Below are positions 6,615 to 13,139 of a stretch of 15,354 bases of DNA, one piece after another. The notes beneath the pieces are model-generated. The model searched no databases. It was not told the origin of the DNA and saw nothing but the letters and a program-made list of their open reading frames with translations. The translations under genes were made by a program, and so were the position numbers. Each line of letters starts with the position of its first letter. Positions within the stretch are counted from its first letter, which is position 1. The stretch lies in the NCBI GenBank assembly GCA_937891805.1, contig CALATK010000014.1, forward strand, positions 1 through 15,354, in the 5' to 3' direction. The stretch comes from an uncultured Fibrobacter sp. GTDB lineage: Bacteria > Fibrobacterota > Fibrobacteria > Fibrobacterales > Fibrobacteraceae.

Positions 6615-8615
6615 CTAATGAATCAATATAATTTTTCCCGTTTTTTTCTTGGACCCTTTGCGGACCACGTAATGGTAAACTCCAGGAGCCACAAGTTTCC
6701 CGGTCTTGTCGGTACCGTCCCATTCCGCACGGCCACCCAAAACATCGCTATCGTAAAACGACTTTACCAGCGCTCCGCCGCGATTATAAACACTTACGAA
6801 AGAGTCTTCTGAAATATTATCGATAACCAGACGCTGGCCATGCTTAGGTCTAAATGGATTCGGGTAAGCCTTTACTTCAGCAGGTGCTTCAGATGTCATC
6901 ATCTTTTCGGCATTCCTCAAATCCTTGCGAGAATAGCGAGTCACGCCGCCATCGTGGGCAAACCAAAGCATACCCTTAATAGGGTCAATTGCCAAATCAT
7001 GAACCTTGTTACTCAGTAATCCCTGCTCTGTAGCCCATCGTTCCACCGCTAGAGTATCCTTGGATTTCTTTCGCTTTGACAAACGAAACACGCCCTGATC
7101 GGCAGTTCCAAGCCAGATATTTCCTTGAACATCTCTGTCCATGGAGGTATACTCGGCACCAATCAACCCTTTTGTCGAGCTAGGCTGAACAAGGGTATCC
7201 CTGTCTTCGTCCATGTAGGCGAGACTCCCAACCGTAACCATCCATAAAGCATTGTCATCTTTATCAAAAACAAAATCCAAGGGTGCCTTTCCACCGGGTG
7301 TGGCGTAATTTTTCTTTTCGGAAACCAACAATCTACCCCCATTTTTTGAGGGTGGCGGCAAGCGGAAGACGTCTAATGAACCTCCCAATGAAACATAAAA
7401 CGCCTCCCTAGAGGAAACATATACCAGCCATTCTCCCGTTTCTGTATCAGTCTTTGCCGCAAGAGTTCCGACAATAGGGGAGGAACCTATTTCAGAGAGG
7501 CAACTGATATCGCCGTCTTTTGTGATATATGCTAGGCCATAATTTTTTTGGCCAGATGTCGCCACCAAAAATCCGGAACTATCCGGGGCGGCAGTTGTCC
7601 CTATGGCAACGGTATAATCATCTAAGTATTCATCTAGGCAACTATTCTCGTCTTGCGGAGTCCAGGTCTTAAAGAGGGTATATCCGTTATCCTTAAAAAG
7701 GAAAAAGCCCATTCCCCACACATGGGCGAGCAATAAGCCATTATCCAGGGCGGACAGAACTTTCATCCGGTTGTCATAGGATCCGGTATAACTTCCCATA
7801 CCATTCCAAATCGGGACGCTGTTTAGCCAATTGTACCCATCACTGTACGCCATCCACCCATTTGATGTAGCGGCAACAATTCCCCCTCCTGAAACAGCTG
7901 CTATTTCGTAGACACTATCCAGCGCATAATTGTTAAAAAGTGTTTCCCGTTCGATTTTTGAAACGTCCTGTTTTTGACTTTCAAAAAAACGGTCAGCATC
8001 ACTAATATTTTTTTTCTTGACCCACGAAGTCGGGTCTACCAGCCGCACGTCGGCTCCCATATTAGCCCAATTCATTTTGCGACCATACACTTCGGTTCCC
8101 AGAAGAACAAATAGCGAATCATCCTTAATGGAAATTTTTTGAGGCGACCTAGTAACCAGCGAGGTATTTCCGATTTTATCTATCGTCAGAATAAACGAAC
8201 TTTGATCGGTGTCAAAAAAGGCCAAGCGATCTTCAAAGGCGATAACCAAATTGTTTTTTTTCGATATAACCTGGCCAGGAACCACTTGAACTTTCTTATT
8301 CAGATAAGAACGGTTTGCAATGCTCCAGCTAGAGGTTTTCTTATCGAATGTCGCAACTAAACCATATTCCGAAACGGCAAATATTTTAGCATCTGTCTGC
8401 GCAATACCCAAAAAGGAAGTGGCGCCTAAGCCATCTGCAGAAGTCCAAAGTCTTTTTATTCTAGGTGTCGAAAACTGGACGCCACCACCTGTGGCCAAGA
8501 CATAACCCGAATCGTATGGAATAGCGGAGTATACCGGCGATGGTTGGGAAAAGACTTTCCACTCGTCGGCCAGAACAGTGCTTGTTAAAAGCAACAAGGC
8601 AAAAATTAACCGCAT
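6615..8615 (-). CDS. Secreted Reg_prop-type beta-propeller with T9SS type A-like sorting domain
   Basis: A protein of 666 aa starts with signal peptide MRLIFALLLLTSTVLADEW. The middle has beta-propeller repeats resembling those of hybrid two-component sensors (Reg_prop), such as WTSADGLGATSFLGIAQ near residue 60 and, near 490-565, DRDVQGNIWLGTADQGVFRL and LLSNKVHDLAIDP...MLWFAHDGGVTRYS. The last 85 or so residues begin KAYPNPFRP, contain YNRGGALVKSF and WDGTDKTGKLVAPGVYHYVV, and end in KTGKIILIH, the pattern of a T9SS type A or FlgD-like C-terminal sorting domain. There is no kinase domain, so it is not itself a sensor kinase. It is probably exported through the outer membrane and anchored or released there. 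A GTG three codons upstream (8624) is an alternative start. The upstream sigma-factor gene ends about 31 bp before. Confidence 0.82.
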   Translation of the reverse strand: MRLIFALLLLTSTVLADEWKVFSQPSPVYSAIPYDSGYVLATGGGVQFSTPRIKRLWTSADGLGATSFLGIAQTDAKIFAVSEYGLVATFDKKTSSWSIANRSYLNKKVQVVPGQVISKKNNLVIAFEDRLAFFDTDQSSFILTIDKIGNTSLVTRSPQKISIKDDSLFVLLGTEVYGRKMNWANMGADVRLVDPTSWVKKKNISDADRFFESQKQDVSKIERETLFNNYALDSVYEIAAVSGGGIVAATSNGWMAYSDGYNWLNSVPIWNGMGSYTGSYDNRMKVLSALDNGLLLAHVWGMGFFLFKDNGYTLFKTWTPQDENSCLDEYLDDYTVAIGTTAAPDSSGFLVATSGQKNYGLAYITKDGDISCLSEIGSSPIVGTLAAKTDTETGEWLVYVSSREAFYVSLGGSLDVFRLPPPSKNGGRLLVSEKKNYATPGGKAPLDFVFDKDDNALWMVTVGSLAYMDEDRDTLVQPSSTKGLIGAEYTSMDRDVQGNIWLGTADQGVFRLSKRKKSKDTLAVERWATEQGLLSNKVHDLAIDPIKGMLWFAHDGGVTRYSRKDLRNAEKMMTSEAPAEVKAYPNPFRPKHGQRLVIDNISEDSFVSVYNRGGALVKSFYDSDVLGGRAEWDGTDKTGKLVAPGVYHYVVRKGSKKKTGKIILIH

Positions 8616-8646
8616 TAAAGGCACTTTACAAAATTACAAAAATGCA

Positions 8647-9180
8647 CTAGCCCAGCAAAACATTCCGGGCTCTTTTAATGGCCGATTTTCTCCTTTTGGT
8701 TATTGCACTAAAAGACACCCCGTATAGGGCGCTCAATTCTTCTGTGGATAAGCCCTTGTGGAATGTCATATCGATTAGTTCTCGGTCGCTCCTAGAAAGG
8801 GAATTGACCACCCGCTGCAATTCGTCATTTTTTTGATTCCCCTCCCGATAAAATACCGAACTTTCGGCAGGCAGGGCCATGTAGTCCCCCACTACATCTG
8901 AGGCTATAGAAAACGGCATCATCTTTTGACGGAATCGGACATAGTCGTAGAAACAATTCCTAAAAACCCGAAATAGCCAGGGAAAAACGGAATCCCCATA
9001 TTTTATGCTCTTTGCGCATTTGAAAAAACGCAGGGCGACATTTTGATAAACATCCTTGGCATCCTCGCTACTCTCGCAACTCATCCTGCACAAGTTGTAA
9101 ATTTGAGGTGAATATGTCTTCCATGCTTCTTCCACCCAGTTGCCGTTTTTTGTATCTTTGTTTTTGCTCGTTTGCTCCAT
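8647..9180 (-). CDS. ECF-type RNA polymerase sigma factor (sigma-70 family)
   Basis: A 177-residue protein with only sigma regions 2 and 4. Region 2 (about 20-86) includes EDAKDVYQNVALRFFK and the promoter-melting helix FPWLFRVFRNCFYDYVRFR. Region 4 (about 118-174) includes LSRSDRELIDMTFHKGLSTE and the helix-turn-helix ALYGVSFSAITKRRKSAIKR. The start at 9180 is well supported by GGAAGG 5 bases upstream. It is the first gene of a minus-strand unit with the exported propeller protein, the lipoprotein and cca. No anti-sigma factor gene (membrane protein with zinc-finger or FecR-like domain) lies beside it, so control must come from elsewhere or from the novel neighbours. Its start is only 32 bp from that of the divergent dsbD gene. 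Confidence 0.9.
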   Translation of the reverse strand: MEQTSKNKDTKNGNWVEEAWKTYSPQIYNLCRMSCESSEDAKDVYQNVALRFFKCAKSIKYGDSVFPWLFRVFRNCFYDYVRFRQKMMPFSIASDVVGDYMALPAESSVFYREGNQKNDELQRVVNSLSRSDRELIDMTFHKGLSTEELSALYGVSFSAITKRRKSAIKRARNVLLG

Positions 9181-9212
9181 TGTTCCCTTCCGTTTTTTGA
9201 CGGCGCAAATTT
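9181..9212. promoter_or_regulatory. Short divergent intergenic region, sigma factor and dsbD
   Basis: Only 32 bp separate the two divergent ATGs, so promoters must lie partly inside the opposing genes. On the plus strand TTGACG (9197-9202) followed after 16 bp by TTGAAT (9219-9224) is a possible -35/-10 pair. It would place transcription start near 9231 and favour the downstream dsbD ATG at 9249. On the minus strand only the ribosome site of the sigma-factor gene is clear. Confidence 0.3.
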
Positions 9213-9659
9213 ATGAAATTGAATCTGAAAAAACGAATTTTTGAAAAAATGGCAAACAACTGTTGTCAAGATTCAAACAATTGTTGCCTATTTGCAAAAT
9301 ATTGTTACCTGCTGCTGGTGTTTGCAACAACTGTTTTTGCCCAGGAATTCAACATGAATTCCATGCCTCCTCCCGATATGCAGATGGAGTATTCGGCAGG
9401 GGCGTTGAAAGATGGCGGGACACTCACCGTAATCGTGACCGTCCCCGACAAATGGCATGTAAACGCCAACAAGGTCACCGACGAATTCTTGAAACCCTCC
9501 TCTGTCGAAGCAAAGGCCGAAGGTCTTGAGTTCGGCGAAGCGGTTTGGCCAGAACCCATCAAGGAATACAACGAGGCTCTGGAACTGGAAATCTGGACTA
9601 TACACCACCTGAATCAGCAGCAATGCCACCATCGGTGTGAAATCCATCGGATAACGTAA
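9213..9659 (+). CDS. DsbD-family protein, N-terminal fragment
   Basis: This is the front part of the broken dsbD gene. Residues 29-43 form the hydrophobic core of a signal peptide ending VFAQEF. It is followed by the periplasmic DsbD/DsbC-like N-terminal domain: the GGTLTVIVTVPDKWHVNANK segment (68-87), then PSSVEAKAEGLEFGEAVWPEPI. The last 19 or so residues (after ELEIW, 124-128) are rich in His and Gln and are a frameshift artefact. The ATG at 9249 (Met13) is an equally good or better start, since residues 1-12 are strongly basic and not needed for the signal. Residues 15-35 are encoded by three imperfect 21-bp tandem repeats giving NNCCQDS, NNCCLFA and KYCYLLL, an unusually Cys-rich signal region. 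Confidence 0.7.
   Translation: MKLNLKKRIFEKMANNCCQDSNNCCLFAKYCYLLLVFATTVFAQEFNMNSMPPPDMQMEYSAGALKDGGTLTVIVTVPDKWHVNANKVTDEFLKPSSVEAKAEGLEFGEAVWPEPIKEYNEALELEIWTIHHLNQQQCHHRCEIHRIT
9253..9315 (+). repeat. Three imperfect 21-bp tandem repeats
   Basis: Units at 9253-9273, 9274-9294 and 9295-9315 begin CAAACAACTGTTG, CAAACAATTGTTG and CAAAATATTGTTA. The first two are near-palindromic at their core; AACAATTGTT in the second is a perfect 10-bp palindrome. They lie in the 5' coding region of dsbD and encode a repeated seven-residue Cys-rich peptide. They could be a local tandem duplication or operator-like sites next to the divergent promoters. Confidence 0.5.
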
Positions 9660-11173
9660 AGATTCCGGTAAAAACTGTTGACGGAACAAACTACGACAGT
9701 CTTGGCACCAGCGTCACCTTCAATTACCAGGCCTGCGACAACTCTATCTGTCTCGCTCCCGCAAGCAAGACCATCTCATTAGACGGATCGTTAAACGGTG
9801 GTGCGGTAGGCGCTGGCGTAAAAAAAAACGATTCTGAAATAGGGACTGTCGAAGGTCGCACAGGCGAAAGTCGTGCAGACGACAGGGAGAACGGCGCAGG
9901 CAGTGAGGCCGGGCTTGCCGACAATACCTCCGCCGGTATCGCGCTCCTGCTGTTCTTTGCCTTCGTGGGCGGGATTATCCTGAACCTGATGCCCTGCGTT
10001 CTGCCGGTACTTTCCTTGAAGCTTTTCAGCCTGATCAAACAGGCGGGAGAAAGCCGCGGACGGCTCCTCGCCTTGGGAGGAGCCACAACGGCGGGCATCC
10101 CGGACGACCAGATGGTCGCCGCCGTCAAGGCCGGCGGCGGGTCCGCGGGCTGGGGGATGCAGTTCCAGAGCGCTGGCTTTATCGCCTTCATGGTGGTCAT
10201 CCTGACCGCTTTTGCCATGAGCTTTTTCGGAGTCTTTGAAATCTGGCTTCCCTGGAGCACCACCACCAAGATGGACAGCGCAGGCCAAAAGTCCGGACTT
10301 GCGGGAGCGTTCTTTACGGGTGCGCTCCTGGTGCTTTTGAGCACACCCTGTTCCGCGCCCTTCCTGGGTACCGCCATGGGGTTCGCTTTTGCGCAGACCA
10401 CGCCAATCCTGTTCCTGTTCTTTACTGCGGCAGGCCTTGGCCTTGCCCTCCCCTATATGCTGGTGAGTGCCTTCCCCGGCGTACTTAAAGTTTTCCCGAA
10501 ACCTGGCGTGTGGATGGTCCATCTGCAACGGGTAATGGGAGTGTTGCTGCTTGCAAGCGTTGGCTGGCTTTTCTGGATTGTAAATGAACAGGCGGGAATT
10601 ACAGGCGTAGAACTTTTTGCCGCCGTCGCTATTGCAAGCATCGCCTGCTCCGTATTGCTCGGGAAATTCGCAAAACCGGGAACCGCCTTCATCCGCGAAG
10701 TTGCGGTAGTCATTCTCAGTAGCGTCGCACTGTTCTCCCTCTGGTTTGCAGGAATCGCTCCTGAATACGAGCGGGCGGCCATCGCCACCTTTAACGCCCG
10801 CATGCAACAGCAAATGACCGAAGACGGGTGGTTCCGCTACAGCCCTGCGCTCATCGAAGAATTTGCCAAGGCGAAACGAACAGTCTTTATCGACGTTACC
10901 GCCGACTGGTGCCTCACCTGCAAGGCCAACGAAGCCGCCGTCCTTGAAGACGAAGACTTTGTCCGCGCCATGGACAGCCTGAACGTGGCCCTTGTAAAGG
11001 CGGACTGGACTCGGGAAACCCCCGAAGTCAACGCACTTCTGCAAAGCATGGAAAAATCAGGCGTGCCCGCCTATGCCATCTACCCCGCCGGAGACGCCTC
11101 CAAGCAAATCGTGCTGCCGGAGTTGCTCACGGTAGAGGGGATTGTAGAGAAAATTCAGAATTCAGATTTTTGA
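9641..11173 (+). CDS. DsbD-family protein, membrane and thioredoxin-domain fragment
   Basis: This is the main part of the broken dsbD gene, open from 9641, with the first usable start a GTG at 9965. It begins with the end of the periplasmic domain, including the redox pair in YQACDNSICLAPAS. A Gly/Asp-rich linker follows, then the membrane domain with the two conserved cysteines in LNLMPCVLPVLSLKLF and LLSTPCSAPFLGTAMGFA. The C-terminal thioredoxin fold has active site DWCLTC and a cis-proline region GVPAYAIYP. The LSTPCSAPFLG wording is closer to the ScsB-like branch than to E. coli DsbD. Where a second membrane helix is expected (after GGATTAG) the sequence is hydrophilic IPDDQ and then VAAVKAGGG, so that helix is shortened or missing. 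The gene ends inside an AATTCAGA-type repeat and converges on the glycogen synthase gene 51 bp away. Confidence 0.85.
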   Translation, partial: NPSDNVKIPVKTVDGTNYDSLGTSVTFNYQACDNSICLAPASKTISLDGSLNGGAVGAGVKKNDSEIGTVEGRTGESRADDRENGAGSEAGLADNTSAGIALLLFFAFVGGIILNLMPCVLPVLSLKLFSLIKQAGESRGRLLALGGATTAGIPDDQMVAAVKAGGGSAGWGMQFQSAGFIAFMVVILTAFAMSFFGVFEIWLPWSTTTKMDSAGQKSGLAGAFFTGALLVLLSTPCSAPFLGTAMGFAFAQTTPILFLFFTAAGLGLALPYMLVSAFPGVLKVFPKPGVWMVHLQRVMGVLLLASVGWLFWIVNEQAGITGVELFAAVAIASIACSVLLGKFAKPGTAFIREVAVVILSSVALFSLWFAGIAPEYERAAIATFNARMQQQMTEDGWFRYSPALIEEFAKAKRTVFIDVTADWCLTCKANEAAVLEDEDFVRAMDSLNVALVKADWTRETPEVNALLQSMEKSGVPAYAIYPAGDASKQIVLPELLTVEGIVEKIQNSDF

Positions 11174-11222
11174 TTTCAGAATTAAGAATAATTCAAGATT
11201 CCGAACTCAGAAATCCGAACTA
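11151..11222. repeat. Degenerate AATTCAGA-type tandem repeat over the 3' end of dsbD
   Basis: From the last dsbD codons into the convergent spacer the sequence is built of variants of A(A/T)TTCAGA and CCGAACT: ATTCAGA occurs twice in tandem, then TTTCAGAATTAAG, AATTCAAGATTCCGAACTC and AAATCCGAACT. No stable hairpin with T-run was found, so it is not an evident terminator. The repeat supplies the last residues of the protein (QNSDF), implying that the gene end lies within repeat-derived sequence. Confidence 0.5.
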
Positions 11223-11224
11223 TT

Positions 11225-12454
11225 TTACCGCTTGCCTTCGCGTTTGTACCGCTCGATGCATTCGGCGTAGAAGTCGAAGGTCTGCTTGGCAATGGACTTC
11301 CAGCTGAATACGTCGATGGCCCGCTTGCGGCTCACTTCGCCCATCTTCTTTGCCAGTTCCGGATTTTCAAGAATCTTGTTCAGCTTGCTTGCAAAGTCCG
11401 TCTGGAAAGCCTTGGGGTCTGCCGGGTCAAAGTCCGTTTCGGAAACATGCTTCAAGGGCACCAAAAATCCGGTCTCGCCGTCCACGATTATTTCGGGAAT
11501 GCCTCCCACCGCAGAACCTACCACCGGAGTGCCGCAGCTCATGGCTTCCAGGTTAATAATACCGAAGGGCTCGTAAAGCGAAGGGGTCGCGAAAACGGTA
11601 GCGTGACTGTAAAGCACGCGAAGTTCCTCGTGAGGAACCGCTTCCTGAATCCACACCACGCCGTCGCGGGTCTTCTGCACTTCTTCGATGAGGTTCTTGC
11701 ACTCGTCGGCAAGTTCGATGGTGTCAGGAGCGCCGGCGCAGAGCACCACCTGAGCGCTCTTGTCGATTTGCGGAATGGCCTGGATCAGCTGGCTGATGCC
11801 CTTCTGTCGCGTAATGCGACCCACGAACAGCACGTAAGGGCGTTTCGGGTCCACCCCCCACTTGGTCAAAATATCTTCATTGAAAGTCGGTGCATAAAAG
11901 TCCGGATCGATGCCGTTGTAAATCACCTTCACCCGGTCTTCGGGCACGCCATAAAGCTTCATCACGTCCCGTTTCATGCCCTGGCTTACGGCAATCACGC
12001 CGTCGGCAGCCTCGTAAGCCGTGCGTTCAATCCAGCAGCTCATGGCATAGCCGCCATCTCCCAGCTGTTCCGCCTTCCAGGGGCGGTGGGGTTCCAGCGA
12101 GTGGGTGGTGAGAATCAGCGGGCACTGCAAAAGACGACTGGCAAGCACTCCACCAAAGTGGCTATTCCAAGTGTGGCAGTGAATGACATCGATATTGTCG
12201 AGGGCTGCCGCCCACTGGAGGTTGATGTCCAACGGCTTGAAAATTTTCTGGAAACGGTCGTCCTTCGGGTTCAGACCCAGCTTCCGCGAGAAACCAATCG
12301 CACGGATATTGTCCTCGTCAATATTCTGGTCGCCAAAACAGCGGGCTTCTATATGACAAAGTTTTGCCAGTTCCTGGGTCAGGAACTTGACGTGAATACC
12401 TGCACCGCCGTAAATTTCCGGCGGGAACTCGTTAGTAAGAATAGCAGCGTTCAT
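11225..12454 (-). CDS. glgA: Glycogen synthase, short GT4-like (GlgA/GlgM) type
   Basis: A GT-B fold glycosyltransferase of 409 aa. The N-terminal acceptor and donor loop is EFPPEIYGGAGIHV (9-22), the shape of glycogen synthase K-x-GG but without the lysine, as in the actinobacterial-type enzymes. HCHTWNSHFGG (92-102) and THSLEPHRPWK follow. The C-terminal nucleotide-sugar domain has GRITRQKG (212-219) and the retaining-enzyme E-x7-E motif (Glu295, Glu303) in YEPFGIINLEAMSCGTP. Length and motifs fit the family typified by Corynebacterium GlgA and mycobacterial GlgM rather than the 470-500 aa E. coli GlgA. The donor could therefore be ADP-glucose, with glucan or glucose-1-phosphate as acceptor, and this cannot be settled here. 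It makes alpha-1,4-glucan for storage. It is transcribed alone, from a candidate promoter near 12500. Confidence 0.88.
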   Translation of the reverse strand: MNAAILTNEFPPEIYGGAGIHVKFLTQELAKLCHIEARCFGDQNIDEDNIRAIGFSRKLGLNPKDDRFQKIFKPLDINLQWAAALDNIDVIHCHTWNSHFGGVLASRLLQCPLILTTHSLEPHRPWKAEQLGDGGYAMSCWIERTAYEAADGVIAVSQGMKRDVMKLYGVPEDRVKVIYNGIDPDFYAPTFNEDILTKWGVDPKRPYVLFVGRITRQKGISQLIQAIPQIDKSAQVVLCAGAPDTIELADECKNLIEEVQKTRDGVVWIQEAVPHEELRVLYSHATVFATPSLYEPFGIINLEAMSCGTPVVGSAVGGIPEIIVDGETGFLVPLKHVSETDFDPADPKAFQTDFASKLNKILENPELAKKMGEVSRKRAIDVFSWKSIAKQTFDFYAECIERYKREGKR

Positions 12455-12495
12455 AATTCAACAGCCAACAAAATGGGGTTAGTTTCTCATCAATA

Positions 12496-12522
12496 ATTAT
12501 ATTTTTTTTCGAAGGCAGGCAA
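12496..12522 (-). promoter_or_regulatory. Candidate sigma-70 promoter for the glycogen synthase gene
   Basis: On the minus strand a perfect TATAAT (12501-12496) is preceded by TTGCCT (12522-12517) with a 15-bp spacer that includes an A8 tract. Transcription would start near 12489, giving a leader of about 35 nt before the ATG at 12454. The -10 is ideal; the spacer is shorter than the usual 16-18 bp. Confidence 0.45.
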
Positions 12523-12552
12523 TGCCGTAAGAAAAAAGTAAAAGGGAAAACC

Positions 12553-13119
12553 TTACCGAGGGGCATATATGCGGGACATAAATTCCGCACGGGTCTTCTC
12601 GTCGGTCTTGAACCTGCCCAAAAGCTGGGTCGTGACCATGGTGGCGCCGGGCTTTTTCACCCCGCGCATGGTCATGCACATGTGAGATGCTTCCAGTACA
12701 ACAGCCACGCCCTTCGGGTTCAGTTCCTTCTGGATGAGTTCCGCAATCTGGCGGGTCATACGCTCTTGAATTTGCGGGAAGCGAGCATAGAACTCCACCA
12801 CCCGGGGAATCTTGGAAAGGCCCACTACGCAATCACCGGGAATATAGGCCACGTGGGCCTTGCCCGTAAACGGCAGAAAATGGTGTTCGCACATGCTGGC
12901 AAACTCGATGTCCGGCACGATAATCATCTCGTCGTACTTTTCGTGAAAGCGCGTCTTGAGGATATCCTCGGCTTTCATTTCGCCCGAAAGTCCCGTCATG
13001 AGTTCGGCGTACATCTTCGCCACACGACGGGGCGTTTCCAGCAATCCTTCGCGGTTCGGATCCTCACCCATGCCGGTGAGGATCATCCGGAAGCCATCTT
13101 CCATTTGCTTAAGGTTCAT
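12553..13119 (-). CDS. folE: GTP cyclohydrolase I
   Basis: This enzyme converts GTP to 7,8-dihydroneopterin triphosphate, the first step of tetrahydrofolate (and some queuosine) synthesis, in the cytoplasm. At 188 aa it matches the usual length of about 190-220. Family motifs are [20 protein letters not shown] (18-37), the zinc and catalytic segment MCEHHFLPF (76-84, Cys77 and His80), the GTP-binding [20 protein letters not shown] (100-119), and [14 protein letters not shown] (146-159), where Cys148 is the remaining zinc ligand. All key residues are present, so it should be active. It starts 20 bp after the pflB stop on the same strand and may be read through from pflB. No clear ribosome site precedes ATG 13119; Met6 is an alternative start. 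Confidence 0.96.
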   Translation of the reverse strand: MNLKQMEDGFRMILTGMGEDPNREGLLETPRRVAKMYAELMTGLSGEMKAEDILKTRFHEKYDEMIIVPDIEFASMCEHHFLPFTGKAHVAYIPGDCVVGLSKIPRVVEFYARFPQIQERMTRQIAELIQKELNPKGVAVVLEASHMCMTMRGVKKPGATMVTTQLLGRFKTDEKTRAEFMSRIYAPR

Positions 13120-13139
13120 AAGACAAATTATTCCAGGTC

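Larger units (their letters stand above)
9213..11173 (+). pseudogene. dsbD/scsB-type thiol:disulfide interchange gene, broken by two indels
   Basis: Taken together the stretch encodes one DsbD-family protein: signal peptide, periplasmic N-terminal domain, CcdA-like membrane domain and C-terminal thioredoxin domain. Such proteins pass electrons from cytoplasmic thioredoxin to periplasmic partners. The frame changes twice within about 50 bp. The first frame holds up to about 9610. ISSNATIGVKS is read in the second frame (about 9613-9645). The third frame, beginning SDNVKIPVKT, starts at about 9646. Both changes correspond to one extra base each. As read, no full-length protein could be made. 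The pieces are also listed separately. Confidence 0.8.

Noticed and set aside
9791..11044. Minus-strand frame of 417 codons opposite dsbD
   Set aside because: The plus strand has clear DsbD membrane and thioredoxin motifs; the antisense product matches nothing recognisable.
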